In this document: positions 36,501 through 44,970 of the stretch, one piece after another
How positions within the stretch are numbered: position 1 is the stretch's first letter
Layout of the letters: every line of letters starts with the position of its first letter
Assembly (NCBI RefSeq): GCF_021018805.1
Contig: NC_086259.1
Span: 5,332,001 to 5,396,000 of the forward strand
Origin: Prinia subflava
Lineage: Eukaryota; Chordata; Aves; Passeriformes; Cisticolidae
Direction: 5' to 3'
Length of the DNA stretch: 64,000 nucleotides
Made by a program: the position numbers and the translations under genes
The notes under the pieces: model-generated
Seen by the model: the letters and a program-made list of their open reading frames with translations, nothing else
Database searches by the model: none
What the model was told of the DNA's origin: nothing

Positions 36501-37915
36501 CTGGCTGTGCTGATACTGGAGTTGTGTGCTGCTGCCTCTTCTGAGGGTCACTTTATTCCTTGTCCCTGCCTCCCTGCTGCCAGCACTAAGCAGCATTGAC
36601 ATATTCCTTGCTTGGGCTTGAAGCTCCTTTGCCAGAAAGGCCTCTGTGCTGGTGCCTCCCTCCTGCAGCTTTGCCTCTCTGCAGGAGCTTTGTGGGGCAG
36701 TGAGAGGGGACCAGGGAGGAGCAGGGCTGAAAGAGCAAGAAGAGTTTGCAGCATCCCACCATCCTAGTTTCTCAGACCTGCCTGGATGTCTTGGAGCTTT
36801 AGCAGCATTCCTGTCTTTGGAATGGGAAGGGGAAGCCAAATGTCTTTCCCATGATTTCCTGTGTGTCTCGTGCAAGGGATGACGCCGGTGCCTCCTCCTG
36901 CCAGCCTCTGCACACACAGCTCTGCCTGGGCCCTGCAGGCAGCTGCTGTAGCAGCATCCTGGCAGCTTGGCCGGGCTCCCTTTGGCTGCAGCCGTGCTGG
37001 GGCAGGGTTTGTCCTACTCAGCTGCTTCTCTCTGCACTGGGGACAGGAATGGGGAGCGAGGGTCCAGCCCGGTGTGCAGGGGCAAGCCAAGGAAAGCTGC
37101 AGCTGTGTCCTGTCACCCAGAGCCCTGATTTCCTTCAACCTCGCTGGGGTGAGCCCAGCCTGGGCATTGGACAGCACTTCTGGAAGCCCAGAGAGGAGCA
37201 TGGCCCTTCCTTCCCTCCCTCTCATCCCCAGATCTCATCCTAGTCTCTGCTCCTGCATTTCCAGAGATGGATGTTTGCAAGCAACCAGGAGTCAGGAAGG
37301 TGTAACCACAGAGGCAGAAGGTGTGGGTGTTGGGATCAATAATAAGGGATCAGGCCCTTTGACACCAGCCTGGAATTGCTGATGTGCTGTGACAGGAGCT
37401 GCTGGCCCTCTGAGAGTGCAGGCACTTCACTCCTTTTCCACTGAGCCTGGCAAAAGAGCCTTTCATTGTTGAGCATGGCCCTTGCTGGCAGAGGGCAAAT
37501 GCCACAGGCAGCAGAGCTGTGCTCACATCAGGCTGTGCTGGGGCTGCAGCCCTGGGAGACCTCAGGAGGTCACACTGCACCCCAGGGCTGGAGGTGCAAG
37601 CCTCTGGGCACAAGGAAGGTTGAAAATGATGTGGTGTGATGGTTTCTTCTGCATGAGAACCTGTCTTCTCAGCCTGTCTGCCCCCTGAGCCATCCCTCAT
37701 CAAACCTTTGATGCAGTCCCTTCCTCCTCTCCTGTCCTTGCAGGGCTCCATTGCACCTGGCCAACAGCAGGTGTTGGAAGTCTATTATGTGCCAGGAGAG
37801 CTGGGAGTCTTCCGCAGGACTTTCCAGGTCCAGGTGGCTTCTCTGGATCCAGTAGAAATCGTCCTGAAAGGAGAGGGAATCTCTCCTGGGACCACCGATG
37901 ACCCACCCTGGACAG
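12470..37915 (+). CDS. HYDIN: HYDIN, 5' portion: 27 exons, about 1,471 codons
   Basis: HYDIN is a very large axonemal protein (about 5,100 residues in mammals) of the central-pair projection of motile cilia, built of ASH/MSP-like immunoglobulin folds. The joined exons follow the N-terminal third of vertebrate HYDIN without a gap: the Q-N-Y-T-P region, the H-Y-D-T-G-E junction, TLTIKG, HFDVPALHFGEVSFG, VTLCSNTV, TDKPFAP, GHANIVA and LKGEGIS are all recognisable. All exons have AG/GT borders and their phases close perfectly, with no stop or frameshift. The start at 12470 (MASGLPEK) is inferred from an ATG-containing exon with a good donor. Introns are short (mostly under 2.5 kb). After 37915 no further exon was recognised, so the locus is either truncated, a partial duplicate, or continues outside the window. 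An acidic repeat exon (32519-32759) is an addition relative to mammals. Confidence 0.9.
13633..13758 (+). CDS. HYDIN: HYDIN exon b
   Basis: 126 bp after TTTCAG, encoding about residues 25-66 with TPSAFQKEMSLTTKQRLA, a conserved HYDIN N-terminal element. Donor gtagcc. Confidence 0.82.
14011..14130 (+). CDS. HYDIN: HYDIN exon c
   Basis: 120 bp, about residues 67-106. Carries P-E-V-V-F-Q-N-Y-T-P and VLLRNRDK, the first strands of the first ASH-type domain. Confidence 0.88.
14264..14398 (+). CDS. HYDIN: HYDIN exon d
   Basis: 135 bp, about residues 107-151; SSPYFQLVGP and VRILFTPAENK match the family. Phase 0 at both ends. Confidence 0.88.
14600..14799 (+). CDS. HYDIN: HYDIN exon e
   Basis: 200 bp, about residues 152-218; EEFIVPIRAIGARAILNFP closes the first domain and starts the next. 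Donor gtgagg. Confidence 0.88.
16608..16732 (+). CDS. HYDIN: HYDIN exon f
   Basis: 125 bp, about residues 218-259; P-A-T-G-A-L-D-V-G-D then VTVGFQPLKTGD and HYDTG. The preceding intron (1.8 kb) is gene-free. Confidence 0.88.
17308..17506 (+). CDS. HYDIN: HYDIN exon g
   Basis: 199 bp, about residues 260-326; IELDRSSVTFGKTYITL and I-H-N-L-S-D-I-T-A-H-F-Q-W-K. Confidence 0.88.
17926..18109 (+). CDS. HYDIN: HYDIN exon h (charged helix)
   Basis: 184 bp, about residues 326-387; long charged helical stretch between two Ig-like domains, ending DDIFSIEPK. Confidence 0.87.
18455..18554 (+). CDS. HYDIN: HYDIN exon i
   Basis: 100 bp, about residues 388-420; W-A-D-I-S-V-S-F-K-P-R-E-A and AAYCDISG. Confidence 0.88.
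19052..19170 (+). CDS. HYDIN: HYDIN exon j
   Basis: 119 bp, about residues 420-460; R-L-P-L-H-L-I-G-E-G-L-G-P then VNIGEVFV. Confidence 0.88.
19841..19861 (+). repeat. Intronic CAG/GCA triplet tract
   Basis: About seven GCA/CAG triplets in a HYDIN intron. Confidence 0.85.
20201..20424 (+). CDS. HYDIN: HYDIN exon k
   Basis: 224 bp, about residues 461-535; ILLNRGAIEAPFSLVPP and FLPQEGIVEP. Donor gtaagg. Confidence 0.9.
21276..21343 (+). CDS. HYDIN: HYDIN exon l
   Basis: 68 bp, about residues 535-557; TFHFDVPALHFGEVSFG is nearly invariant in HYDIN. Confidence 0.92.
22086..22321 (+). CDS. HYDIN: HYDIN exon m
   Basis: 236 bp, about residues 558-636; F-P-R-T-L-K-C-C-L-F-N-T-S, IPGDGSGQPSI and MKPREFTISPE. 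Confidence 0.9.
23045..23145 (+). CDS. HYDIN: HYDIN exon n
   Basis: 101 bp, about residues 637-670; VTLCSNTVKDYKLELVVDV. Confidence 0.9.
24390..24525 (+). CDS. HYDIN: HYDIN exon o
   Basis: 136 bp, about residues 670-715; C-I-V-P-P-L-R-V-L-S, F-G-H-C and N-D-S-D-F-P-G-C-Y. Confidence 0.9.
24972..25136 (+). CDS. HYDIN: HYDIN exon p
   Basis: 165 bp, about residues 716-770; S-S-V-P-A-G-I-I-E-A-H-S-S-V and AELAVFGRAG. Phase 0 at both ends. Confidence 0.88.
25690..25765 (+). repeat. Short GATTCTAA-type tandem repeat in HYDIN intron
   Basis: Imperfect tandem units built on GATTCTAA(A/G)GA. In one frame they spell E-D-S-K-like residues, but the stretch is interrupted by stops and has no exon borders. 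Confidence 0.6.
27317..27469 (+). CDS. HYDIN: HYDIN exon q
   Basis: 153 bp, about residues 771-821; KINFGTIPVLEDRCRPVHV. The upstream intron (2.2 kb) shows no gene. Confidence 0.88.
29307..29545 (+). CDS. HYDIN: HYDIN exon r
   Basis: 239 bp, about residues 822-901; W-R-I-E-P-S-K-G-V-I-P-P, VNDTRKFQDEV and TIVTDKPFAPALDL. Confidence 0.9.
29879..30134 (+). CDS. HYDIN: HYDIN exon s
   Basis: 256 bp, about residues 901-986; Y-E-F-Q-L-T-N-K-G-Q-R-L-Q-R-L then a basic, proline-rich linker (RRRARPPGPAG) and M-D-L-R-P-G-Q-S-V. Confidence 0.9.
30195..30221. repeat. Perfect 12-bp hairpin in intron
   Basis: CTATAGGGATAG, loop ATC, then its exact reverse complement, 61 bp after the donor of exon s. The flanks contain further GGATAGGATC-like pieces. 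Confidence 0.85.
31120..31257 (+). CDS. HYDIN: HYDIN exon t
   Basis: 138 bp, about residues 987-1032; H-V-D-I-T-C-K-F-I-C-P-V-V-Q-I-S. Confidence 0.88.
31425..31568 (+). CDS. HYDIN: HYDIN exon u
   Basis: 144 bp, about residues 1033-1080; KPSDVLTLQYQPVSLKNTC and PFLICSVDQQPLPA. Confidence 0.88.
32055..32368 (+). CDS. HYDIN: HYDIN exon v
   Basis: 314 bp, the largest visible exon, about residues 1081-1185; FIQFNPAYEKDLHSRVVQE, VRGEVYFPNL-like R-G-E-V-Y-F-P-N-L, and DFGCIINDTQ with MTNCSPIPV. Confidence 0.92.
32519..32759 (+). CDS. HYDIN: HYDIN exon w with acidic 15-bp coding minisatellite
   Basis: 241 bp, about residues 1185-1265. After RPQPPKFEW the exon is a run of five-residue units of the type D/N-P-A-Q-E shifting to D-S-D-Q-D, coded by a 15-bp tandem DNA repeat (unit like GAGGATCCTGCCCAG, about 32607-32720). 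The corresponding mammalian segment is a poorly conserved acidic linker, so this is likely a disordered spacer. Frame and splice sites are intact. Confidence 0.82.
33588..33672 (-). mobile_element. CR1 retroposon 3'-end fragment
   Basis: TTGGAAGGGACTTTCAGAGA then GTTCCAACCCTCCCTGCC is the antisense form of the CR1 3' region typical of birds. Confidence 0.75.
33900..33998 (+). CDS. HYDIN: HYDIN exon x
   Basis: 99 bp between TTTCCAG and gtaagt, about residues 1266-1298, in the variable linker (F-S-Q-M-E-Q-H-N-V-T-V-Q-E). Only this frame is open, and it is in phase with both neighbours. Confidence 0.72.
34685..34894 (+). CDS. HYDIN: HYDIN exon y
   Basis: 210 bp, about residues 1299-1368; V-F-G-V-R-P-L-S-G-V-L-P-P, TFFGHANIVARVTALC and V-Q-G-G-P-T-Y-Q-V-V-V. 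Strong HYDIN match. Confidence 0.92.
35469..35545. repeat. Dispersed repeat, copy 1 (partner at 42801)
   Basis: Shares TTGGAAA.GCAC.AACTTG, TAGATACAATT and AAGAAAA blocks in order with 42801-42875. Probably an interspersed element; family not identified. Confidence 0.7.
35818..35837 (+). repeat. Intronic CAC/ACC triplet tract
   Basis: Six or seven ACC triplets in a pyrimidine-rich HYDIN intron. Confidence 0.85.
36120..36257 (+). CDS. HYDIN: HYDIN exon z
   Basis: 138 bp, about residues 1369-1414; A-K-V-T-L-R-N-T-G-L-L-E-F-P-F then an Ala/Pro-rich linker. Confidence 0.85.
37744..37915 (+). CDS. HYDIN: HYDIN exon aa, last recognised exon
   Basis: 172 bp, about residues 1415-1471; Q-Q-V-L-E-V-Y-Y-V-P-G-E-L and EIVLKGEGIS are typical. 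The last ten or so residues (D-D-P-P-W-T-G) do not resemble the usual HYDIN continuation. It ends in phase 1 at gtgagc. No acceptor giving a HYDIN-like continuation was found downstream. Confidence 0.85.
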
Positions 37916-40900
37916 GTGAGCACTGGCTGTCCTCTTCCAGGAGGATCCCCTGTTTCTTCCCCTTCCATCATGCATCAGGCAGCTCACACCCATCTCCACC
38001 AAGTGTGGAAGTTGCAGGGCTGCCAGACCAGCACTTTGGCCTCTCTGCTTGCTTCCTGAGTTTTGAGCGGTTGAGCCCATTACGGCTTTCTCCCAGGAAT
38101 CATCCTGCACTTGTTGCCAGCAGGATTTGTTGGAGGCCTGGAAATAGGATGGCTTGGCAAAAAAGCTTGGGAAAGCTGTAAGAGAGGCTGGCAGGGCTTT
38201 TGGCAGGCTTGGATTTGCATGACATTGCAGGGATCCCATGTGAGGTGGAAGATAAGTGACAGTGAACACAAGGATTCAGAGAGAAGCAGCAGCATCCATT
38301 GTGTCTGGGAGAGGCCAGTGTTGGGGAAGGGGGACTTCTCAGCTTAAATGGGATTGGCAATGTGTCTAGTCTTCTATTTATGGATATTGTTTTCTTTCAC
38401 AAAAGGTGGAGATACTGCAAAATGAAGAAAAAGTCCTGGAGGAAGAAGAAAAGGAGGGGTATGGATCATTTTATCTGCCTTTATATGTGGTCATGGGGTC
38501 ATTGATGGACTCACTGACGGACTCACTGATGATCATGGCTGAACAACAGGCTCATGTCCAACATCTGCAGGGCCTCTTCAGCTGAGGGGCTCCCCCAGCA
38601 GCATGCTGGGTCTGGTGGAAGAGGTGGAGGGTTATTCCCAGTTGGGAAATTGGAGGAGTAGCAGCTGTGCTCCCTCTCAAAGTTGCCAAAGTCACTTGTG
38701 GCCAGCCCATCCTCCATACTTTGATATGAGCTCATGGATATGAGCTCTCAGATAGATACTGCCAGCATCAGATGATAAGATTGCTGGGCCACTTGCTGAA
38801 TTTGGAGAGCTTGTGGTGTGTCCTTTTGGATGACTGAGAGAGAGATTTGTTTTTAAGTTTTTATACCTATAAAGTGAACAGAACATTCAGAGTCAGTGAA
38901 GGGCCAAGCACCAGCAAACTCTTCTTCATTTGCTGGGTAAATGGCAAAAAGGACAACTGAACTGGTGAACTTTGTGATTTCCAAATGGCCTGATTAAAGA
39001 TAGACCTCATTTACTTTTCTTATTGCTGTGTGATTCCATGAAACATTTCTCTCCTGTTATGAAATACAGACATGAAGCAGAAACAACTGTTATTAAGGGA
39101 AAAAACAACTTTGTTTCTATACCTGTATGATGGGAATGATTTGATTTCTTCTCCAGTGATACTGTCAACCTTGAGAATTCAGCTGAGGATGAAAGAATAT
39201 CCATATATCCTTCAGAAGACAAACCCTGAGAGATAAGAACCTCGAGGATTTGCATTGGCACAGCTTGTTATCAATAAAGCAGGCAAAATAATGTCTTCTG
39301 TGAAGAAATCTGTGAATGCTGAGCTCTCTAGCCAGGCATGATGCAAATTTCATGAGCTCCTGTGCACTCTTCCTCTTCTCCCAGATGAAGCTTTTCAGGA
39401 CAGAGAAGTGGATTCTGTCCACCTCTGTGAAGCACCTGGAGGTTTTATGGCCAGCCTTAAGCACTACTTGAAGTCCCACCATGTCCCTTCCCACTGGAAT
39501 TGGATAGCTAATACTCTAAACCCATCTCATGAAGCCAGTGGATGATGGTCTGACAGCAAATACTTTCTCTTGGTGCTGCCTTGGGCCAGGTAACTCTGGG
39601 GATTGTGGCAGACTCGTAGAGAGAAGACTCTTGGTCTGTGTGAGATGTATGACACTGATTATGTGGATCATTATGACTAAACTTACTGCTACTACAGTAT
39701 CTAAATATTGTCAATGCAGTATAAAATATCAGCAGGTCTAAAGGGCTATAAAATAAGCAGGTTTGGCTAGAAACCCACAGGTTTACCATCTTTGGCAATG
39801 CAGAACTCACTGCGACAAAGCAACAAAGCACCTATAGAGGTACTTCAGGATTTTATCTCTGGAGATGACTGGATCTTAGCTGCAGTCAGAGGCACCAGGA
39901 AGCCAGCTAGGGCATGCAAGGAGCTCAAATGACACACGGGGAGGGTGGCACGAGCCTTTCAGCATTTGCTCCTTGCCAGGTGCAAGGGAACCCTGGCAAG
40001 ACCTGGCTTGATGCTGCAGCTCTTCCTCTATCTTCTGGATACCATCTCATCAGTAATGGGATCTCAAAGTCCAGGAGAGCAGCCTCCGTGAGGTGCAATT
40101 TATATGCTGTAGCAGTTTAAATGAAGTAGTTGTCATGACAACTCAATTAACTAAATAAAATATTTGTAAGCAGCTGCAGCTCATGTGCTCTGCATCACCT
40201 TTACTTCCACACGGATCATTTGGAGTGCATGTGCCAGTGAGTCTGCCCCTCAGCTCTCTGCCTCTCCTCCTCCCCTCCCAGCCAGGGAAGATGAGGTACA
40301 AGGCAGTACTGCTCACTCAGCTGGGTTCTGGCACGTGTGTAGCTGCTTCTGGCAGTGCAGAAACCCAGATCAAGTCGTTCTCATCTTCTTCCCACTCTGA
40401 CCCATTCTCCCCGTGAGGTCACCTTTCAGGAACTGTGTTTTAGCTCTGCTCTAATTAAAGGAGAGTTTGTAGATAAATACACATAGATCTGCTTGCCCAC
40501 GAAATGTCTTTTTATACAGAGAACTAGGACAATCAGATATGACAGCCAGCCTGAGGCTGTCTTCAGATCGGCAGGTTTTGGCCATGCACGCTCATTTAGA
40601 AATAGGCACCACAGCAACTGAAGTTACCCGTGTAGCTTCACTCACCCAAGAGCTGTGGAGTAGCTGACAGCTCTAAGTTAATGCTTAGGTCACAAGGAAG
40701 TTTTAATTGCCTTCACTGCAAAAGGAATGTAATGTTTCTTCAGAAAAGAAGAACTCTTCCAATACCTCCCTCAAAACACAAAGCACAAAGGAACAGAAGA
40801 GATAAAAAAGAAGGGTTCCTTGTTAGAAAGTTGTTGAGCTTACTGCAGGTTGAGGCCCTAAGTACCACAGAAACTACAGACAACATCCACCTGCAACCAT

Positions 40901-41160
40901 CAAGCAGCAATAGCCTTTTTCATGGTTGACAGCATCTATTTTCATCTTCATCTCTCTCAGAAGATACTGGGAGAGACTTGGCAATGGCAATAAATGGAGC
41001 TCAGGTTAAGTTAGGTGTTAGAGATGAGTAATAAGACGGTTGGCTCTCACAGTTAAGGGATAAATACTATGTGTATGTTAGAAGAAGGTTTGTAGATGTA
41101 TTTGAGTTACCTTTTTTTTGTATATTCTCCCCAATGTCCTCTTTCCCTTTCCCCTCATCT
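37916..41160. other. Gene-poor stretch after the last HYDIN exon
   Basis: No HYDIN or NUDT7 exon recognised. A lysine/glutamate-rich open stretch at about 38406-38584 (V-E-I-L-Q-N-E-E-K-V-L-E-E-E-E) after an ag could be a decayed exon, but it is out of phase with the preceding exon. A 110-codon antisense frame at 39165-39494 is unassigned. Confidence 0.4.
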
Positions 41161-41466
41161 TGTCACTGGTTGGGGTATCTGGGGGAGGGCAGGCTCCTTA
41201 CAGGAGCTCGGCATGGCAACACCTGACCTCAATCAAGTACGAAAGTGATCTCTACCAGTGAACAGCAGAGAAGTTGACTGACAAGAGTTTGGGAGAGGCC
41301 AAGGGTATAAAAAAGCAGAACATCATTTTTGTAGATGAGCACGTGGCTGCTAGTCACGGAGAGTCCCAGTGCTGCTCTTTCTCCTTGTTCAGTCTTTTGT
41401 TGTATTTTGTTAAGGCTTAGGAAACCTTTGAATTTTTTAAAAGTGAGTGTCGTGTCTCACATTAGG
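41161..41466 (+). mobile_element. Probable solo LTR
   Basis: LTR-like layout: a TATA-type GGTATAAAAAAG at about 41304, then about 120 bp later a T-rich, GTGTCGTGTCTCACA end. Exact ends and a target duplication were not found, so this is tentative. Confidence 0.35.
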
Positions 41467-42131
41467 CATAAACCAGAAGGAAGATAGATGAGAAATAACA
41501 CAGCGAAAAGGCACGCAATCTGAACAGAGAACTTCACAGACTTTAACTGTGAGCACTGCCATTGTTACTTTCTTCCTTGTCATAGCCTGCTAGTGCCCAG
41601 AATGATTTTTGATCCTGAAAGAAGCATCTGATCTGTAATGAAGTCCTGTTTAGACTAAGGAAACGTTTAGGGAAACTACATTTGAATTTCAAGGAGACTC
41701 AAATGGCCCTTGTCTGGTTTGTGTTACTCTGTGCAGAAGAGTTTGCCCTCTTTGATAGAAAACGATAAAGAATATAATGTGTAATCCCATTCAGGAGAGC
41801 AGTTCAGTCACTTACTTTTGTCCTTCTTGGCTTTTGTGGTTTTTCAAGGAGATGTAAGTTCATGCCTAAAATTAAAGCCTAACTTTTTGTCCTAGTTGCT
41901 TTGGTTTGGTTTAGTTTTTTTGTTTGGTTTTTTTTTTTGTTTGTTTTTGTTGGGGGGGGGGGGGGGTGGTGTTGGGGTTTTGTTTTGTTTTGTTGTTTTT
42001 TCTCAAGTCCCTAGTGATTCAACCCGTAAAGTTTTGAACAGTCTGGATCTGTGGCCTTAGCTGGCATTGCCGGGAGGGCGCACAGCGCTGCTTTCCCGGG
42101 AAGGATCGCGCCGCTCGGAGCCCCCCGGTAC

Positions 42132-42401
42132 CTGCATGGAGCGGACGGTGAGCAGCAGGTGCAGCCGCCCGCCCCGCACCACGAGCGGCAGCAGCACGGC
42201 GGCTCTGGGCAGCGGCCAGCGGGAGAACCTGGCCCCGACATCGAACTGCCTCAGGCGGCGCCGGGCCTCCTCCAGGACCCCCAGCCCAGCAGCGGGCAGA
42301 GCGGAGCACCGGCGCCCTCCGGCCGTGCCCCGCTCCCCCGCCGCGGCTCCCGGGCGGGGACAGCGACCGGGCCCCGGCTGCTCCTCCCGCTCCGCCGCCA
42401 T
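42132..42401 (-). CDS. NUDT7: NUDT7-like exon 1 (peroxisomal CoA diphosphatase)
   Basis: NUDT7 hydrolyses CoA and acyl-CoA to phosphopantetheine and 3',5'-ADP in peroxisomes. This 90-codon exon runs from ATG at 42401 to CAG/gtaccg at 42132. The last 47 or so residues (V-L-E-E-A-R-R-R-L-R-Q-F-D-V-G, AAVLLPLVVRGGRLHLLLTV) match the N-terminal strand region of NUDT7, just before the Nudix box. The first 40 residues are Gly/Ala/Pro-rich and GC-driven. The Nudix-box exon and the C-terminal peroxisomal signal were not found in the 4 kb downstream on this strand, so the gene is incomplete here. Confidence 0.72.
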
Positions 42402-42479
42402 CTCCGGCACCGGCACCGCCTGCGCCCTGCCCGGACCCCGCCCCGGCAGCGACGCCACGCAGCCAGCCAGCGCTTGATC

Positions 42480-42561
42480 GTTCCCTTTCCCTTTCCCTTT
42501 CCCTTTCCCTTTCCCTTTCCCTTTCCCTTTCCCTTTCCCTTTCCCTTTCCCTTTCCCTTTT
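42480..42561. repeat. (TTCCCT)n hexanucleotide microsatellite
   Basis: About 13-14 perfect copies, pure pyrimidine on the + strand. It lies 80 bp upstream of the NUDT7-like ATG, so in its 5' UTR or promoter. It causes false F-P or E-R repeat proteins in translation. Confidence 0.95.
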
Positions 42562-42741
42562 CCCGTTCGCCCTGCGGCCGTGTCCCTGTGCCGGGAGCCG
42601 CTCGCTCGCTGCCTGCACTGCCCCCGACGTGCGGCGCTGGGGCTGCTCGGCTCCACCGATTCCGTCCAGTCACGGCTGAACTCCGGGACCGGAGCAGCTC
42701 CCAGTGGGAGAAGGACCGTGAAAGTGCAGCATTCGTGCCCA

Positions 42742-42800
42742 GTCATAGAGTCATGGAACATGGAAGGGACCTTAAAGATCACCTTATTCCACCTCCATGC
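42742..42800 (-). mobile_element. CR1 retroposon 3'-end fragment
   Basis: TCATAGAGTCATGGAACATGG followed by AAGGGACCTTAAAGATCACC is the antisense CR1 3' signature. It abuts the dispersed repeat at 42801. Confidence 0.8.
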
Positions 42801-42875
42801 TGTTGGAAACGCACAAACTTGTAGATACAATTCAATGGCGGCAAATGGTCAAAGGAAAAGAAAAACTTGCTTCCC
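42801..42875. repeat. Dispersed repeat, copy 2 (partner at 35469)
   Basis: See 35469-35545. Here it follows directly on a CR1 fragment. Confidence 0.7.
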
Positions 42876-43549
42876 AAGTTCTGTGCACTAGAACAGCACA
42901 CTGCAGGGATATAGAGGTGAAGCATAGAGGCTGTGACATTCCATCCAGCAGTTTCCAGTCTTAGAACATCATTTCCTGGTCCTCTTTTGTCAAAGTCTGG
43001 TATGACTTATATTCCCACTGCTCAACACCCAAGGGATTGCAGCCCACAGTGGAGCCAAAAGTCTCTCTGGTGGCAATGTGAAATACAAAGCTGTGTTTCG
43101 TGTCAGGGAAATAAAAAAAAAATCTGTGTAATTGTAATTGTAGAACACGGCCATGGGACAGTTAAAAGATGAGTTCTAATAAACAACCAAAGCAAGCATG
43201 GAAGAAGGTTTTTGAACAAACTTTGCTTACAATCACCTATTATAAATCTCAAGCTATTCTGTAAGAAGAGTCTTTGAATTATAACTTTAGAAGCTTGTTT
43301 TGTATTAAAGAATTTTAAACTGTAGTTTTAGAATGTAAAAAGGCTTTCTCACCGACTGATTAAAAAAAAAAAAACATCCCGGATACGGAAGAAAAGACTT
43401 CAGCTCGCTGATTTATGGTTCCTGAAAAAGGAAAACTGAACATCACTATCAAACACCGATAGACCTGTGTTATAAATGAAGAGGTCCCAAAAACATCCAA
43501 GTTAAAATTTAGCAGCAATTCTAATTAAGATGAATATAATTAAATAAAA

Positions 43550-44257
43550 AAATACATTCAAATAAAAATGTATTTCATTCTTTATAAAAGTAATTTAACA
43601 GTAAATGGACCTGGTATCAATAAAGCATGAGCAAAAGGCTGGCTGGCCAGGCCAGGGTACATGTGCATGGTTCAGGACCCTACCCCATGTACCAGTCAAA
43701 GCCTATTTCATCTATACTTTTATACTGTAGCCAACACCCCATCTCTTCCCATCTTCGATTGTCTCCTCCCAGTTTCGATTCTTGAAGTTTGTGTCACTTT
43801 CTTCATCGCGCATGCTCCAGCTGTTTTTGAGGGTCTTCGACTCCTTGTGGTGGTCGCAGGTGATGAAGGCTACTCCTCTTCCTTGTATGTCCTTTGTATG
43901 ACCTTGCTAGTTAGATATGTGTACCTAAATAGTTAAGTACCATTATAACAAAAAAAGAAATGAACATCTGGACATTTGGGCTTATCTCAATGTTCCTGGA
44001 CTCTTCTCAATCCCTTTCTAGAATCTTCAAGGACACTACTCCCTAACTGTCCTTGGTCTCATGTCCTGTTCTCATAGTATTTTGCCAAGGAAAAAAAAAG
44101 TTTCTAACACTAGGGCTTTATCTATAGTTAGTTTCACTAATGTTTCTAATATTGATTATTGTATACAGTTGCCATTTTAACTAACCTATTGATATTTAGT
44201 AATATTAAGTGTATATTGTTACAATTTAGCACGAACCATGCTCATTCATTGCAAGTC
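43550..44257 (-). repeat. Putative 3' LTR of the class I ERV
   Basis: On the - strand a purine tract (AAAAAAAGAAAAGTGGGGA, about 44258-44276) is followed by about 700 bp with a TATA-type CAGTATAAAAGTATAG at about 43715-43730. This fits polypurine tract, U3 and promoter, but no matching 5' LTR was identified. Confidence 0.4.
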
Positions 44258-44712
44258 CCCACTTTTCTTTTTTTGTTCCTATTGGTTCATGCTTTCATTT
44301 AAAAAAATGTCCCTTGATATTCTTTGTATTCTCTATATTCTGTGTTTTCCCTTGATTTGATCTTAGCTTCTAATTTCTCCAACATTTTACGCGCTGCATC
44401 CAATTTTTCACATTCTCTTTCAAATTTCGTTAACATCTCTTGTGCTAGCATAACATCTCTGTTAAATATTTTTTTTTTTTAGTAATTTTCTTCTAAATAC
44501 TTATAGATGTAGGCTTTAATATCATTACTGCACTTGGTTTTCTTTTGGCTACTAATTCTGGATCAATAGGCATTGCTGTAATTCGCGTCCCTTATATAAC
44601 CGAATGGATTAGTCTTATAAAACATGGAATCATACAAGATAAAAACAACAACTCCAAAACAGAATACAATATCATAAATCTCAATTTTTTTCACCAAACA
44701 CCTCCAAAGAGG

Positions 44713-44970
44713 TTATGCCATGAATCTGTTTCTAAAATGGAATTCCACTTTTGCATCGGTACATGCACTACTCTTAAATTTTTTTTCAACAAGTTTTATG
44801 ATGGCTTCTCCATAATCATCTATCTCCACACAGCACTTATATTCATCACACCTTTCACAAACCCCTCCTTCTTCTGCTAACAGATAGTCTAGAGCAAGTC
44901 TGTTTTGATATACAAACATCTGCATTTGTGAATGCTGTCTGAAATGTGCATCAAAGGTGTAATTTGGCAC
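44713..44970 (-). pseudogene. Class I ERV env transmembrane fragment
   Basis: Encodes Q-N-R-L-A-L-D-Y-L-L followed by E-E-G-G-V-C and a Cys-Cys pair, the immunosuppressive-like helix and disulfide motif of gamma-type transmembrane subunits. The cysteine spacing reads C-x7-CC rather than the usual C-x6-CC. It ends without a membrane anchor and is separated from the surface-subunit remnant by about 450 bp without an open frame. Confidence 0.7.

Larger units (their letters stand above)
42045..42720 (-). promoter_or_regulatory. CpG island over the NUDT7-like first exon
   Basis: CpG-dense block isolated in AT-rich sequence, covering the NUDT7-like exon and about 300 bp upstream of its ATG on the - strand, with the hexanucleotide tract in between. 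Typical of a housekeeping promoter. Confidence 0.65.

Noticed and set aside
38406..38584. Glutamate-rich stretch as a possible next HYDIN exon
   Set aside because: In the phase required by the preceding exon it meets a stop within seven codons, and its sequence is not clearly HYDIN.
39165..39494. 110-codon antisense frame after HYDIN ([12 protein letters not shown])
   Set aside because: Somewhat protein-like, but I could not match it to NUDT7, HYDIN or any family; left unassigned.
42480..42561. Interstitial telomeric repeat
   Set aside because: The unit is TTCCCT, not TTAGGG/CCCTAA.
42251..42830. Frames rich in E-R, G-K or F-P repeats around 42.5 kb
   Set aside because: Produced by the TTCCCT hexanucleotide tract; only the NUDT7-like portion is protein-like.
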